A DNA stretch of 64,000 bases. Source: Aestuariibius violaceus. Lineage in GTDB: Bacteria > Pseudomonadota > Alphaproteobacteria > Rhodobacterales > Rhodobacteraceae. The position numbers and the translations under genes were made by a program. The stretch covers positions 69,129 to 133,128 of the forward strand of contig NZ_JBFONT020000007.1 of NCBI RefSeq assembly GCF_040779325.2, read 5' to 3'. The notes under the pieces were generated by a model. The model was not told the DNA's origin. It searched no databases and saw only the letters and a program-made list of their open reading frames with translations. This document shows positions 1-8,504 of the stretch, one piece after another (within the stretch, counting starts at the first letter, position 1; each line of letters starts with the position of its first letter).

Positions 1-1268
1 GTCCACGTGGCCGAGACGGGTCCGTCATTGTCCGCGTTCTGGGTGTCCGTGATGCCAAAGAAGGCCTCTGTATTCACCGCACTGTCGATGATGCCCAGGC
101 TATCGTTCGCAAATCCGTTATTGCTGTCGTCGAGCAGCGAGAAGGGGATCGTATCGCTCACTCCCACCTGGAAGACGCCGAAGCCGTCGCCCGCGCTCGA
201 AAAATCGATGCCGCCGGTGAAATCGCTCAGGCGCTGGCTCTCCGAATCGACCAGATCGAAGGCCACGACCTCCCGGACGTTTTCATCCACATCGGTCACC
301 GTCACCGAAACCGCCTCGGTCGTGGTCCCGCCATTTCCGTCATCGGCGGTCACCGTCAGGTCATAGACGTTGTCACCGTCGGCATCGCCCGGCGCCTCGA
401 AATCCGGCGCATCGGCAAAGCTGATCTTTCCCGTCTCGGGGTCGATCACGAACAAAGCCGCATCGACCCCGCCCAAGGTAAAGCTCACCGCATCGCCTTC
501 TGCATCGCTCGCCGTGGCGGTGGCGACCGCCGTCGTGTTCTCCTCGACTGACACGTCGGACGGCAGCGTCAGAACCGGCGCGTCGTTCGTGCCAGTCACC
601 GTCACGCTGACCGTCACCGTATCGCTGCCGCCATTCCCGTCCTCGACCGTATAGGTGAACGTATCCGTCGCCGTCTCGCCCTCGCCCAGCGCGTCGAACA
701 GATCGCCCGGGTCGTAGGACACCTGATCGCCATCCAGCGTCACCGAAGCCCCTGCATCGCTGACCGCCGAGACGCCCGTCACGGTCAGCGTATCGCCATC
801 CGGATCGACATCGTTCGCCACAAGGTCCGCAGCGGCAAAGACGGCCCCGTCCTCGCCCGCGGCAACCGCGTCATCCACTCCGATCACATCGTTGTTCCGC
901 CCGTCGAGGAACAGTGTGTAGTCATCGAACTGCAGCGCCTCGACACCGACCAGCGTATCGGCGCCATCCGTGCCGTTCACCGTCACGACGGAGCCGAACC
1001 AGCCGCCCTCTTCCACCTCGTAATCCAGGAAAGCTCCCGAAAAGACGGCCGTGTCGAACCCGAAGCCGCCATAGATGTCGTCATCCCCCGCGCCCGCCAG
1101 GATCGTATCGTCGCCGAACCCGGCAAAGATCAGGTCGTTGCCGTCGCCCGTGTCGATCAGATCGTCGCCACCCAAGGCAAACACCACGTCACGCCGGGCG
1201 GACCCGAAAATCTCGTCATCACCGAAGGAACCAATAACAAACGACCGATTGAAAAAACCGAAGGCCAT
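1..1268 (-). CDS. RTX/cadherin-like calcium-binding protein, N-terminal part (truncated by window edge)
   Basis: The reading frame opens at ATG 1268 (GAGGGG about 9 bases upstream) and runs off the left edge without a stop, so only the first ~422 residues are visible. Residues ~13-75 hold glycine/aspartate nonapeptides of RTX type (GGDDLIDTGDGND, GAGDDDIYGG), which bind calcium in family members. They are followed from ~residue 120 by tandem Ig/cadherin-like modules with the recurring TVTVTGTNDAPV and VTVTDVDENV linkers seen in VCBS and cadherin-repeat adhesins. There is no Sec signal peptide, which fits type I secretion signalled from the missing C-terminus. A large secreted or surface protein is the likely product; enzymatic function cannot be judged. 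Family assignment is good, role is inference. Confidence 0.85.
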   Translation of the reverse strand, partial: MAFGFFNRSFVIGSFGDDEIFGSARRDVVFALGGDDLIDTGDGNDLIFAGFGDDTILAGAGDDDIYGGFGFDTAVFSGAFLDYEVEEGGWFGSVVTVNGTDGADTLVGVEALQFDDYTLFLDGRNNDVIGVDDAVAAGEDGAVFAAADLVANDVDPDGDTLTVTGVSAVSDAGASVTLDGDQVSYDPGDLFDALGEGETATDTFTYTVEDGNGGSDTVTVSVTVTGTNDAPVLTLPSDVSVEENTTAVATATASDAEGDAVSFTLGGVDAALFVIDPETGKISFADAPDFEAPGDADGDNVYDLTVTADDGNGGTTTEAVSVTVTDVDENVREVVAFDLVDSESQRLSDFTGGIDFSSAGDGFGVFQVGVSDTIPFSLLDDSNNGFANDSLGIIDSAVNTEAFFGITDTQNADNDGPVSATW

Positions 1269-1406
1269 GGGAAATCCCCTCTGAAAGAAAGCGCTGGAAG
1301 GCGCATCCCAGATTCCCGTCTCAAATTTGTGTCAATTGCAACAGCCTCTTGCCCTCTTCCCCGCCCTCGGCAATGTCAGCGCACAGTTCTTAATCTGGAA
1401 GAACCG

Positions 1407-3008
1407 ATGCCCAACGCCGCCGACATCCTCGCCCGCCGCCTCTACGATGCAGGCTGCCGCCACGCCCTCGGCATGCCCGGGGGAGAGGTGCTGACCCTCG
1501 TCGACGCCCTCACCCGCGCGGGGATCAGGATGATCTTGGCGAAACACGAAAACGCCGCCGCCTTCATGGCCGAAGGCGTCTATCACCGCACCGGCGCCCC
1601 CGGCATTCTCGTCGCCACCGTTGGCCCCGGCGCGCTCAACGGCGTCAACGCCGTCGCCAACGCCCTGCAGGACCGCGTACCGCTGATCGTCCTCACCGGC
1701 TGCGTCGACCCGTGGGAGGCCGAGAGCTACACCCACCAGGTCCTCGACCAGCGCGCCGTCTTCGCCCCCATCACCAAGGCGGGCTTCACGTTCGAGCCCA
1801 AAGCCGCCCATATCATCGCTGACAAGGCCGTCGCCATCGCGACCGAAGGCCAGCCCGGCCCGGTCCATATCGACCTCCCGATCACCGCGGCTGCGACACC
1901 CGTCACCGACGACGAGCCGCCACGCCGCGCCCCCGCCGCCTCGACGATCCCGGCTCCCGAACCGCTCGTCGAGGCCCGCAAAGCCCTCGCGAACGCCAAG
2001 CGCCCCCTCATCATCGCCGGCGTCGACGCGATGAACGAAGCTCTCGACCTCACCGCCATGGCCGAGGCTCTCAACGCCCCCGTCATCACCACCTACAAGG
2101 CCAAGGGCCTGATCCCCGAAGATCACCCCCTCGCCCTCGGCGGTGCCGGCCTCTCGCCCAAGGCCGACAAGATCCTCCTGCCGCTCATCGCTCGGGCCGA
2201 CACGATCCTCTGCCTCGGCTACGACCCGATCGAGATGCGGGTCGGCTGGCGTGACATCTTCGACCCGGCCCGCCAAACGGTGATCGACGTCACCGCCGCA
2301 CCCAACCACCACTACATGCACCAGGGCAGCCTCAACATCATCGGCAGCATCAAAGCCACCGCCACTGCACTCCTGAACGGCCACAACCCCGGCGACACCT
2401 GGCCGGGCGGCGACATCGAAACCGCCCGCCAAACCCTCGCCGACGCCTTCCCCACCGACGAAGACTGGGGCCCCGCCGCCATCATCGACACCTGTCGCCA
2501 CATGCTCCCGCGAGACACCCTCGCCACCGCCGATAGCGGCGCCCACCGTATCCTCCTCAGCCAGATGTGGGCGTGCTACGAGCCGCGCGGCCTCATGCAA
2601 TCCTCCGCCCTCTGCACCATGGGCTGCGCGGTTCCGCTCGCCATCGGTGCCCAGATCGCCTCCCCCGACCGCCCGGTCGTCTCCTTCTCCGGCGATGCCG
2701 GCTTCCTCATGGTCGCCGGGGAACTCGCTACCGCCGCCGAGAACAAGCTCAAGACCATCTTCGTCGTCTTCGTCGACGCCTCCCTCGCCCTCATCGAGCT
2801 CAAACAGCGCGAGCGCCAGCTCCCCAACGCCTTCGTCGATTTCGACGCGCCCGACATCGCCGCCATCGGCCGAGCCTTCGGCGGCACCGGCCACACCGTA
2901 AGAACCCGCGCCGAACTGGAAACCGCGATCCAGGACGCGCTGAAGTCCGACACCTTCACCATCATCGCCGCCATGATCGAAAGGGGCGCCTACGATGGCC
3001 GCATCTAA
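1407..3008 (+). CDS. Thiamine diphosphate-dependent enzyme of the acetolactate synthase family
   Basis: The 533-residue product has the three-domain POX/ALS layout: N-terminal Pyr domain with the conserved catalytic Glu48 in AKHENAAAF, a central domain (~190-330), and a C-terminal PP domain beginning its cofactor motif at GDA (429-431). The usual Asn metal ligand (N in NDG/NNG) appears as Val456 in FVDASLAL, which departs from classical acetolactate synthase. ATG 1407 is preferred over an upstream in-frame ATG at 1329 because homology begins there and GGAAG lies just upstream. It overlaps the CoA-transferase gene by 14 bases, so the two are cotranslated. No regulatory subunit (ilvH) is nearby, so it is unlikely to be the biosynthetic ALS. 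A lyase or decarboxylase acting on a 2-oxo or 2-hydroxyacyl compound is plausible; the substrate is unknown. Confidence 0.8.
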   Translation: MPNAADILARRLYDAGCRHALGMPGGEVLTLVDALTRAGIRMILAKHENAAAFMAEGVYHRTGAPGILVATVGPGALNGVNAVANALQDRVPLIVLTGCVDPWEAESYTHQVLDQRAVFAPITKAGFTFEPKAAHIIADKAVAIATEGQPGPVHIDLPITAAATPVTDDEPPRRAPAASTIPAPEPLVEARKALANAKRPLIIAGVDAMNEALDLTAMAEALNAPVITTYKAKGLIPEDHPLALGGAGLSPKADKILLPLIARADTILCLGYDPIEMRVGWRDIFDPARQTVIDVTAAPNHHYMHQGSLNIIGSIKATATALLNGHNPGDTWPGGDIETARQTLADAFPTDEDWGPAAIIDTCRHMLPRDTLATADSGAHRILLSQMWACYEPRGLMQSSALCTMGCAVPLAIGAQIASPDRPVVSFSGDAGFLMVAGELATAAENKLKTIFVVFVDASLALIELKQRERQLPNAFVDFDAPDIAAIGRAFGGTGHTVRTRAELETAIQDALKSDTFTIIAAMIERGAYDGRI

Positions 3009-4155
3009 GGGTCCCCTCGACGGCCTCGTCGTCCTCGACCTCTCCCGCATCCTCGCAGGCCCCACCTGCACGCAGCTTCTGGGCGACCTCGGCGCGACCG
3101 TCTGGAAGGTCGAAGCGCCCGAAAAGGGCGACGATACCCGCGGCTGGGGGCCGCCCTATGCTGGCGACCCGTCAGACAAACGCTCCGCCTATTACGTCGC
3201 CGCCAACCGCAACAAGCTTTCCATCACGATCGATCTCAGCACCGAAGAGGGTCAGTCTCAGGTCCGCCAACTCACCGCCCGCGCCGATGTCGTCATCGAG
3301 AACTTCAAGCCCGGCGGCCTCGCCAAATACGGCCTCGACCACGACACCCTGCTCGCCGCCCATCCGCAGCTCGTCTACTGCTCGATCTCCGGCTTCGGCC
3401 AGACCGGCCCCAACCGCGACAAGCCTGGCTACGACCTCATGGCCCAGGGCTACGGTGGCATCATGTCGCTCACCGGGGCCCCCGACGGACCGCCGATGAA
3501 AACAGGCGTCGGCATCGCCGACGTCATGTGCGGCATGTACGCGGCGACCGGCATCCTTGCCGCGCTTCGCCACCGCGACCAGACCGGCGAAGGCCAGCAT
3601 ATCGACCTCGCCCTCGTCGACACGCAGATGGCCTGGCTCATCAACGAAGGCACAAACTACCTGACCTCGGGCAAGGTCCCGGACCGCCGCGGCAACGCGC
3701 ATCCGAACATCGTCCCCTACGATGTCTTCGCCACCTTCGACGGCCACGTCATCGTCGCCGTGGGCAACGACACCCAGTTCGCCCGTTTCTGCGCGGCCCT
3801 CGACCTGCCGCCTCTGGATCAGGACGACCGCTTCGCTACCAACGCCGCCCGCGTCACCAATCGTGACGCGCTGATGCCGCTCATCGCGCCCGCGCTCGCC
3901 GCCCTACCCGCCAAGGAAGTCATCGCCCGCCTCGAGGCCGCCAAGGTCCCCGTTGGCCCCATCCACACCGTCGCCCAGGCGTTATCCACCGACCAGGCAA
4001 AGGCCCGCGGCGCCGTCATCGAAACAGGCGGCCTCGGCCTCCTTGGCAACCCGCTGAACTTCTCGAAAACTCCGGTCCGCTACGACCGCGCGCCGCCGCT
4101 CCTCGGCGCCGACACTGAAACAGTTCTTAATACCCTGAAATCCGAAACCGATTAA
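2995..4155 (+). CDS. Class III CoA-transferase (CaiB/BaiF family)
   Basis: The 386-residue protein has the family's hallmarks: an N-terminal LVVLDLSRILAGP strand/helix, VIENFKPGGLAKYGLD, the SISGFGQTGP segment, and GIADVMCGMYAATG, in which Asp176 corresponds to the aspartate that forms the acyl-CoA-enzyme anhydride in formyl-CoA transferase. The family moves CoA between carboxylic acids in the cytosol, using an interlocked dimer. The start overlaps the stop of the ThDP enzyme, indicating an operon of two. The pairing resembles formyl-CoA transferase with oxalyl-CoA decarboxylase, but neither protein carries features that allow that specific assignment. Family certain, substrate unknown. Confidence 0.88.
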   Translation: MAASKGPLDGLVVLDLSRILAGPTCTQLLGDLGATVWKVEAPEKGDDTRGWGPPYAGDPSDKRSAYYVAANRNKLSITIDLSTEEGQSQVRQLTARADVVIENFKPGGLAKYGLDHDTLLAAHPQLVYCSISGFGQTGPNRDKPGYDLMAQGYGGIMSLTGAPDGPPMKTGVGIADVMCGMYAATGILAALRHRDQTGEGQHIDLALVDTQMAWLINEGTNYLTSGKVPDRRGNAHPNIVPYDVFATFDGHVIVAVGNDTQFARFCAALDLPPLDQDDRFATNAARVTNRDALMPLIAPALAALPAKEVIARLEAAKVPVGPIHTVAQALSTDQAKARGAVIETGGLGLLGNPLNFSKTPVRYDRAPPLLGADTETVLNTLKSETD

Positions 4156-4324
4156 ACCTGCGGCAGAATCCCGTTTTCCAAGGCTTTCGGCCATCCGCCG
4201 CTTAAACTCTTCACGAAATCAGGCGGTTGCGATCACGCTTCTGTCACGTCACCGACTTGAGAGATGGTGTGGCCGCCCGGTTGGGATACATCCTGATCAA
4301 CGCTGGAGACCCGAGGAGGCCCCG

Positions 4325-5674
4325 ATGCACGATATCTGCGACGGCCATATCGACACCAAGACACCCGAGGCGCTGGCCGATTGGAACGCCATGATCCTGG
4401 CCTTCCTGGCCCACGGCACCGACACGCCCGTTCGCCTCAAGGCCGTCCTCGACCGGCAGCCCGACCTTGCCATGGCGCAGGCCGCCCGCGGCCTGTTCTC
4501 CATGCTCATGGGCCGGCGCGAACTGGTCGATACCGCCCGCGATGCCCTGCGCCTCGCCCGCGCCGCCGGTCCCGCCGACCTGCGCACCCGCGCCTGGACC
4601 GACGCGTTGGAACACTGGCTGGTCGGCCACCCCCTCCGCAGCATCGCCGCGCTCGAGGCCGCGCTCGGCGCCAATCCCCGTGACACGCTGACGATGAAGG
4701 TCATCCACGCGATCCGCTTCGTCCTGGGCGATGCCGACGGCATGCGCGCCTCCGTCGAACGCGTCCTGCCCTATCACGACGAAAGCCACCCCTGCCGCGG
4801 CTACGCGCTCGGCTGCCACGCCTTCGCGCTCGAGGAAACAGGCGACTACCAAGCCGCCGAAACCGCGGGCCGCACGGGCCTCACCCATGCGACGGACGAT
4901 GCCTGGGGCCTCCACGCCGTCGCCCATGTCTGCGACATGACCGCCAGATCGCAGGACGGCATCCGCCTGATCGACGACAACACCGGCGCGTGGATGCATT
5001 GCAACAACTTCCGCTACCACGTGTGGTGGCACAAGGCGCTCCTCCACCTCGACGCGGGCGAAACGGACGAGGTTCTGGCACTCTACGACACCAGGATCCG
5101 CGACGACAAGACCGACGATTACCGCGACATCGCCAACGCCACCTCCCTGCTCATGCGGCTGGAGCTGGAGGGCGTCGCCGTCGGCGACCGGTGGGAGGAA
5201 CTGGCCAGTTTCTCGGAAAGCCGCTCTGACGACGGCTGCCTCGTCTTCGCCGATCTCCACTACATGCTGGCGCTGATGGGCGCCGAGAAGACGGACGAGA
5301 CCCGCCTTATGGTCAGCCGCTTCACCCGCACCGCGAACCCCAGCACCGATATGGGCCGCATCTACGCCGATCCGGGTCGCGCCGCCGCCGCGGGCCTCGC
5401 CGCCTTCGGCGAAGGCCGCTACGACGATGCCTTCCGTGCACTCGCCGCCGCCCGGCCCCGGATGCAGACCATAGGCGGCTCTCACGCCCAGCGCGACGTG
5501 TTCGACCGGATGACCGTCGACGCGGGCCTCCGCGCCGGTCACCTCGACGCGGCAGAGCACATCCTGCTCGACCGGCTTGCCTCCCGCGCCAACCGCGCCG
5601 ACACATTCACCGAAACCCGCCGCGCCCGGATCGACGCCGCGCGGCGCGAGGCGCTCCGCATCCCGGCAGAGTGA
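4325..5674 (+). CDS. TPR protein of the TTC38-like family
   Basis: The 449-residue protein is a helical-repeat protein related to the TTC38 group: long runs of A/L/R-rich helix pairs, with the conserved DAWGLHAVAHVCDM and NFRYHVWWHKALLHLDAG segments (~residues 190-245). No signal peptide or membrane segment is present, so it should be cytosolic. GGAG precedes ATG 4325. Its stop overlaps the GTG start of the OpgC-like gene (GTGA), so it may be cotranscribed with the glucan operon. The biochemical role of bacterial TTC38-like proteins is not established to my knowledge. Confidence 0.72.
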   Translation: MHDICDGHIDTKTPEALADWNAMILAFLAHGTDTPVRLKAVLDRQPDLAMAQAARGLFSMLMGRRELVDTARDALRLARAAGPADLRTRAWTDALEHWLVGHPLRSIAALEAALGANPRDTLTMKVIHAIRFVLGDADGMRASVERVLPYHDESHPCRGYALGCHAFALEETGDYQAAETAGRTGLTHATDDAWGLHAVAHVCDMTARSQDGIRLIDDNTGAWMHCNNFRYHVWWHKALLHLDAGETDEVLALYDTRIRDDKTDDYRDIANATSLLMRLELEGVAVGDRWEELASFSESRSDDGCLVFADLHYMLALMGAEKTDETRLMVSRFTRTANPSTDMGRIYADPGRAAAAGLAAFGEGRYDDAFRALAAARPRMQTIGGSHAQRDVFDRMTVDAGLRAGHLDAAEHILLDRLASRANRADTFTETRRARIDAARREALRIPAE

Positions 5675-6993
5675 CCTCGGACCCCGACCCGGCCCCGCAC
5701 GTTAGACCCAAGATGACGCTCGCCGACACCGCGACCCTGAACCGAGAAACCCCCGCCCCCATCGCGGCGGCGCCGGTCGCGCGCATCCGCGACCCGCGGC
5801 TGGATTTCTTCCGCGGCATCGCGATGTTCATCATCCTCTTCGCCCATACGCCGGGCAACTGGGTCACCCTCTGGATCCCCGCCCGCTTCGGCTTTTCCGA
5901 CGCGACCGAGATCTTCGTCTTCTGCTCGGGCATGGCGTCCGCTATCGCCTTCGGCGGCACCTTCGACCGCGCGGGCTGGACGCTGGGCACCGCCCGCGTC
6001 GGCTTCCGCATCTGGCAAGTCTACTGGGCCCATATCGGCCTTTTCGTGGCCACTGTCGGCCTCACGATCTTCCTGACGAACCTCGACGTGACGGGCCGCA
6101 ACTACTGGGGCCAGCTTAACCTCTGGCCGCTCTTCGTCGACAGCGAGAACTGGTCGAACACCGAAAACATGCTGGCGCTCATGACGCTCCGCTACGTGCC
6201 GAACTATTTCGACATCCTGCCGATGTATATGGTCGTGCTCGCCATGATGCCGCTCGTCATGGCGCTCTCCCGCGTCAGCCTCTGGGCCGCCGCCGCGCCA
6301 ATCCTGCTCTTCTGGCTCTTCGCGCAAGAGGCCCTCACCGCCCAGCTCGACCTGCCCCACTTCGCCTTCCCGGCCGAGCCGTGGTCTGAGCGCAACTGGT
6401 TCTTCAACCCCTTCGGCTGGGCCCTCATCTTCTTCACCGGCTTCGCGCTCATGCGCGGCTGGATCCCCAAACCACCTGTGACTCCACTCCTCCTCACCAT
6501 CGCCGCCCTCATCGTCCTCGCCAACGTCCCCCTCTCCAATATCGGCATTCGCAGCGCTAACTTCGAGTGGCTTCCCCTATGGTGGCGCGAGTTCGGCGTC
6601 GACTGGGCCCGCGACTGGCGCATCGCCAACCGACCGTGGTTCGACAAGAGCGATTTCGGCATCCTGCGCTACGTCCACTTCCTCGCCCTCGCCTACCTCG
6701 CCTGGGCACTCGCGGGCGAGGCCGGCCGGCGCCTTCTTCCACCGGAGGGCGACGGCCCCATATCCCGCATCTGGACGCCCTGCCTCGCCGCGATCATGAA
6801 GGTCGGCCAGCAATCGCTCGCCGTCTTCATCACCTCGATGTTCCTCGCCCGCCTCCTCGGCTTCTCGCTCGACGTGCTCGGCCGCAGCTACGGCACGATG
6901 GCCCTCGTCAACATCACCGGCTGCCTCATCCTGATCGCGGTCGCCTACGGCGCAGGCTGGTTCAAGACCCAACCCTGGCGGGCCAGGAAATGA
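5671..6993 (+). CDS. opgC: OpgC-type membrane acyltransferase for periplasmic glucans
   Basis: The 440-residue polytopic membrane protein begins its family domain with RIRDPRLDFFRGIAMFIIL and the FGFSDATEIFVFCSGM motif typical of OpgC. It has about ten hydrophobic segments and ends with a charged cytoplasmic tail. OpgC proteins transfer succinyl groups to osmoregulated periplasmic glucans. The GTG at 5671 overlaps the upstream stop; an in-frame ATG at 5713 is a credible alternative start because homology begins after it. The stop overlaps the next start (ATGA), which places it in an opgC-opgG-opgH operon. Function by family and context is well supported; the acyl donor is inferred. Confidence 0.85.
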   Translation: MTSDPDPAPHVRPKMTLADTATLNRETPAPIAAAPVARIRDPRLDFFRGIAMFIILFAHTPGNWVTLWIPARFGFSDATEIFVFCSGMASAIAFGGTFDRAGWTLGTARVGFRIWQVYWAHIGLFVATVGLTIFLTNLDVTGRNYWGQLNLWPLFVDSENWSNTENMLALMTLRYVPNYFDILPMYMVVLAMMPLVMALSRVSLWAAAAPILLFWLFAQEALTAQLDLPHFAFPAEPWSERNWFFNPFGWALIFFTGFALMRGWIPKPPVTPLLLTIAALIVLANVPLSNIGIRSANFEWLPLWWREFGVDWARDWRIANRPWFDKSDFGILRYVHFLALAYLAWALAGEAGRRLLPPEGDGPISRIWTPCLAAIMKVGQQSLAVFITSMFLARLLGFSLDVLGRSYGTMALVNITGCLILIAVAYGAGWFKTQPWRARK

Positions 6994-8504
6994 AGCGCCG
7001 CACCTTCCTCCAGGCTGCCACCGCCCTCGCCGCAACGCCGCTCCAGGCGCTCGCCGACGAGCCAGGCCTTACGCTCGGCGATCCGGTCCCCTTCACCCAT
7101 GACGGCCTGATCGCCCGCGCCCGCGCCATGGCGGATGAACCCTACCGGCCGCGCCCAACCATCCCGCAAGCCTGGCAAGACCTCAGCTACGACCAGTTCC
7201 GCCACATCTGGTTCGACCACCGCAACGCGCTCTTCACCGAAACCGACGCCCCCCTCCGCGTCGACCTCTTTCCACCGGGCCTCTACTTCCCCCAAGCCGT
7301 CGCCTGCCACGTCATCGAAGACGGCCAAGCGCGGCAGATCGCCTTCGACAAGGCCGTCTTCGACACGACCGACCAGTTCCCCGACCTGCCGATGGACGAC
7401 ACGCTGGGCTTCACCGGCCTTCGCCTGCGCGCCGAACTCGAAACCCCCGGCATCTTCCAGGAATTCGCCGTCTTCCAGGGCGCCAGCTACTTCCGCGCCA
7501 TCGGAACCGGAGACATCTACGGCCTCTCCGCCCGCGGCCTCGCCATCGACACCGCCGAACCCTCGGGCGAGGAATTTCCCGACTTCACCGCCTTCTGGCT
7601 CGAACGCCCCGCCCCCGGCTCCGACAGCTTCGTCCTCTGCGCGCTCCTCGACAGCCCCTCCGTCACCGGCGCCTACCGGTTCGAGATCACGCCCGGCGCG
7701 CCCCTCTCGATGGAGGTCGACGCCGCCCTCTTCCCCCGCCGCGACATCCGTCATATCGGCATCGCGCCGCTCACCTCGATGTTCCTCTTTGACGAGACGA
7801 TGCGCGACCGCTTCTCCGACTTCCGCCCCGCGGTCCACGACAATGACGGCCTGCTGATCGCCAACGGCGCGGGAGAGGTCATCTGGCGCCCCCTCGCCAA
7901 CCCGCGCAACCTTCAGATCTCCGCCTTTGCCGACACCAACCCGCGCGGCTTCGGCCTCATGCAGCGCTCCCGCCGCTTCTCGGATTTCGCCGACCTTGAA
8001 GCGCTCTACCACCGCCGCCCCGGCCTCTGGATCACCCCGCACGAAGACTGGGGGCCCGGCGCCGTCACCCTGATCGAGATCCCCGCCGATCTAGAAATCT
8101 ACGACAATATCGTCGCCTATTGGCGCCCCGCCTCCCCCTATGTAGAGAGATCAGAACACCGCCTCACCTACCGCCTCGACTGGGGCGAGGCGCCCGCCCC
8201 CGATCTTGGCCTCGCCAAGGTCATCAACACCCGCATCGGCGGCCGCCCCGAAGGCGGCCTCGTCGTCGCGATCGATTTCGAACCCCGCGACGGCCTGCCC
8301 GATCTCGACGCGATCACCCCGCTGATCCGTTCCAGCGTGGGAGAAACCACACCCGGCCTCCTCCAGCGCAACCCCGAAACCGGCGGCCCCCGCCTCGCCT
8401 TCACCTTCCGGCCGGGCGACGCGACGCTGGCCGAATTCCGCGTCCAGCTCCGGTCCGAGACCGATCCCCTCTCCGAAGTCTGGCTCTACCGATGGACGGC
8501 GTGA
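6990..8504 (+). CDS. opgG: Periplasmic glucan biosynthesis protein, OpgG/OpgD family (Tat-exported)
   Basis: The 504-residue protein starts with a twin-arginine signal peptide (KRRTFLQAATALAATPLQA, cleavage near residue 22). The mature part has the MdoG domain: TLGDPVPFTHDGLIARARAM, FRHIWFDHRNALF, and a C-terminal Ig-like domain ending in WLYRW. Length matches OpgG/OpgD (about 510). The Tat signal is a trait of OpgD, so the choice between G and D is open. The protein acts in the periplasm on the beta-1,2-glucan backbone made by OpgH, probably as a hydrolase-fold remodeller. ATGA overlaps the opgC stop, and its end overlaps the opgH start by 13 bases. Confidence 0.88.
   Translation: MKRRTFLQAATALAATPLQALADEPGLTLGDPVPFTHDGLIARARAMADEPYRPRPTIPQAWQDLSYDQFRHIWFDHRNALFTETDAPLRVDLFPPGLYFPQAVACHVIEDGQARQIAFDKAVFDTTDQFPDLPMDDTLGFTGLRLRAELETPGIFQEFAVFQGASYFRAIGTGDIYGLSARGLAIDTAEPSGEEFPDFTAFWLERPAPGSDSFVLCALLDSPSVTGAYRFEITPGAPLSMEVDAALFPRRDIRHIGIAPLTSMFLFDETMRDRFSDFRPAVHDNDGLLIANGAGEVIWRPLANPRNLQISAFADTNPRGFGLMQRSRRFSDFADLEALYHRRPGLWITPHEDWGPGAVTLIEIPADLEIYDNIVAYWRPASPYVERSEHRLTYRLDWGEAPAPDLGLAKVINTRIGGRPEGGLVVAIDFEPRDGLPDLDAITPLIRSSVGETTPGLLQRNPETGGPRLAFTFRPGDATLAEFRVQLRSETDPLSEVWLYRWTA

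Noticed and set aside
1332..3071. Long minus-strand open frame opposite the ThDP enzyme
   Set aside because: It is a low-complexity Gly/Glu/Val/Asp-rich shadow of the plus-strand gene, caused by high GC third positions, with no family motifs.
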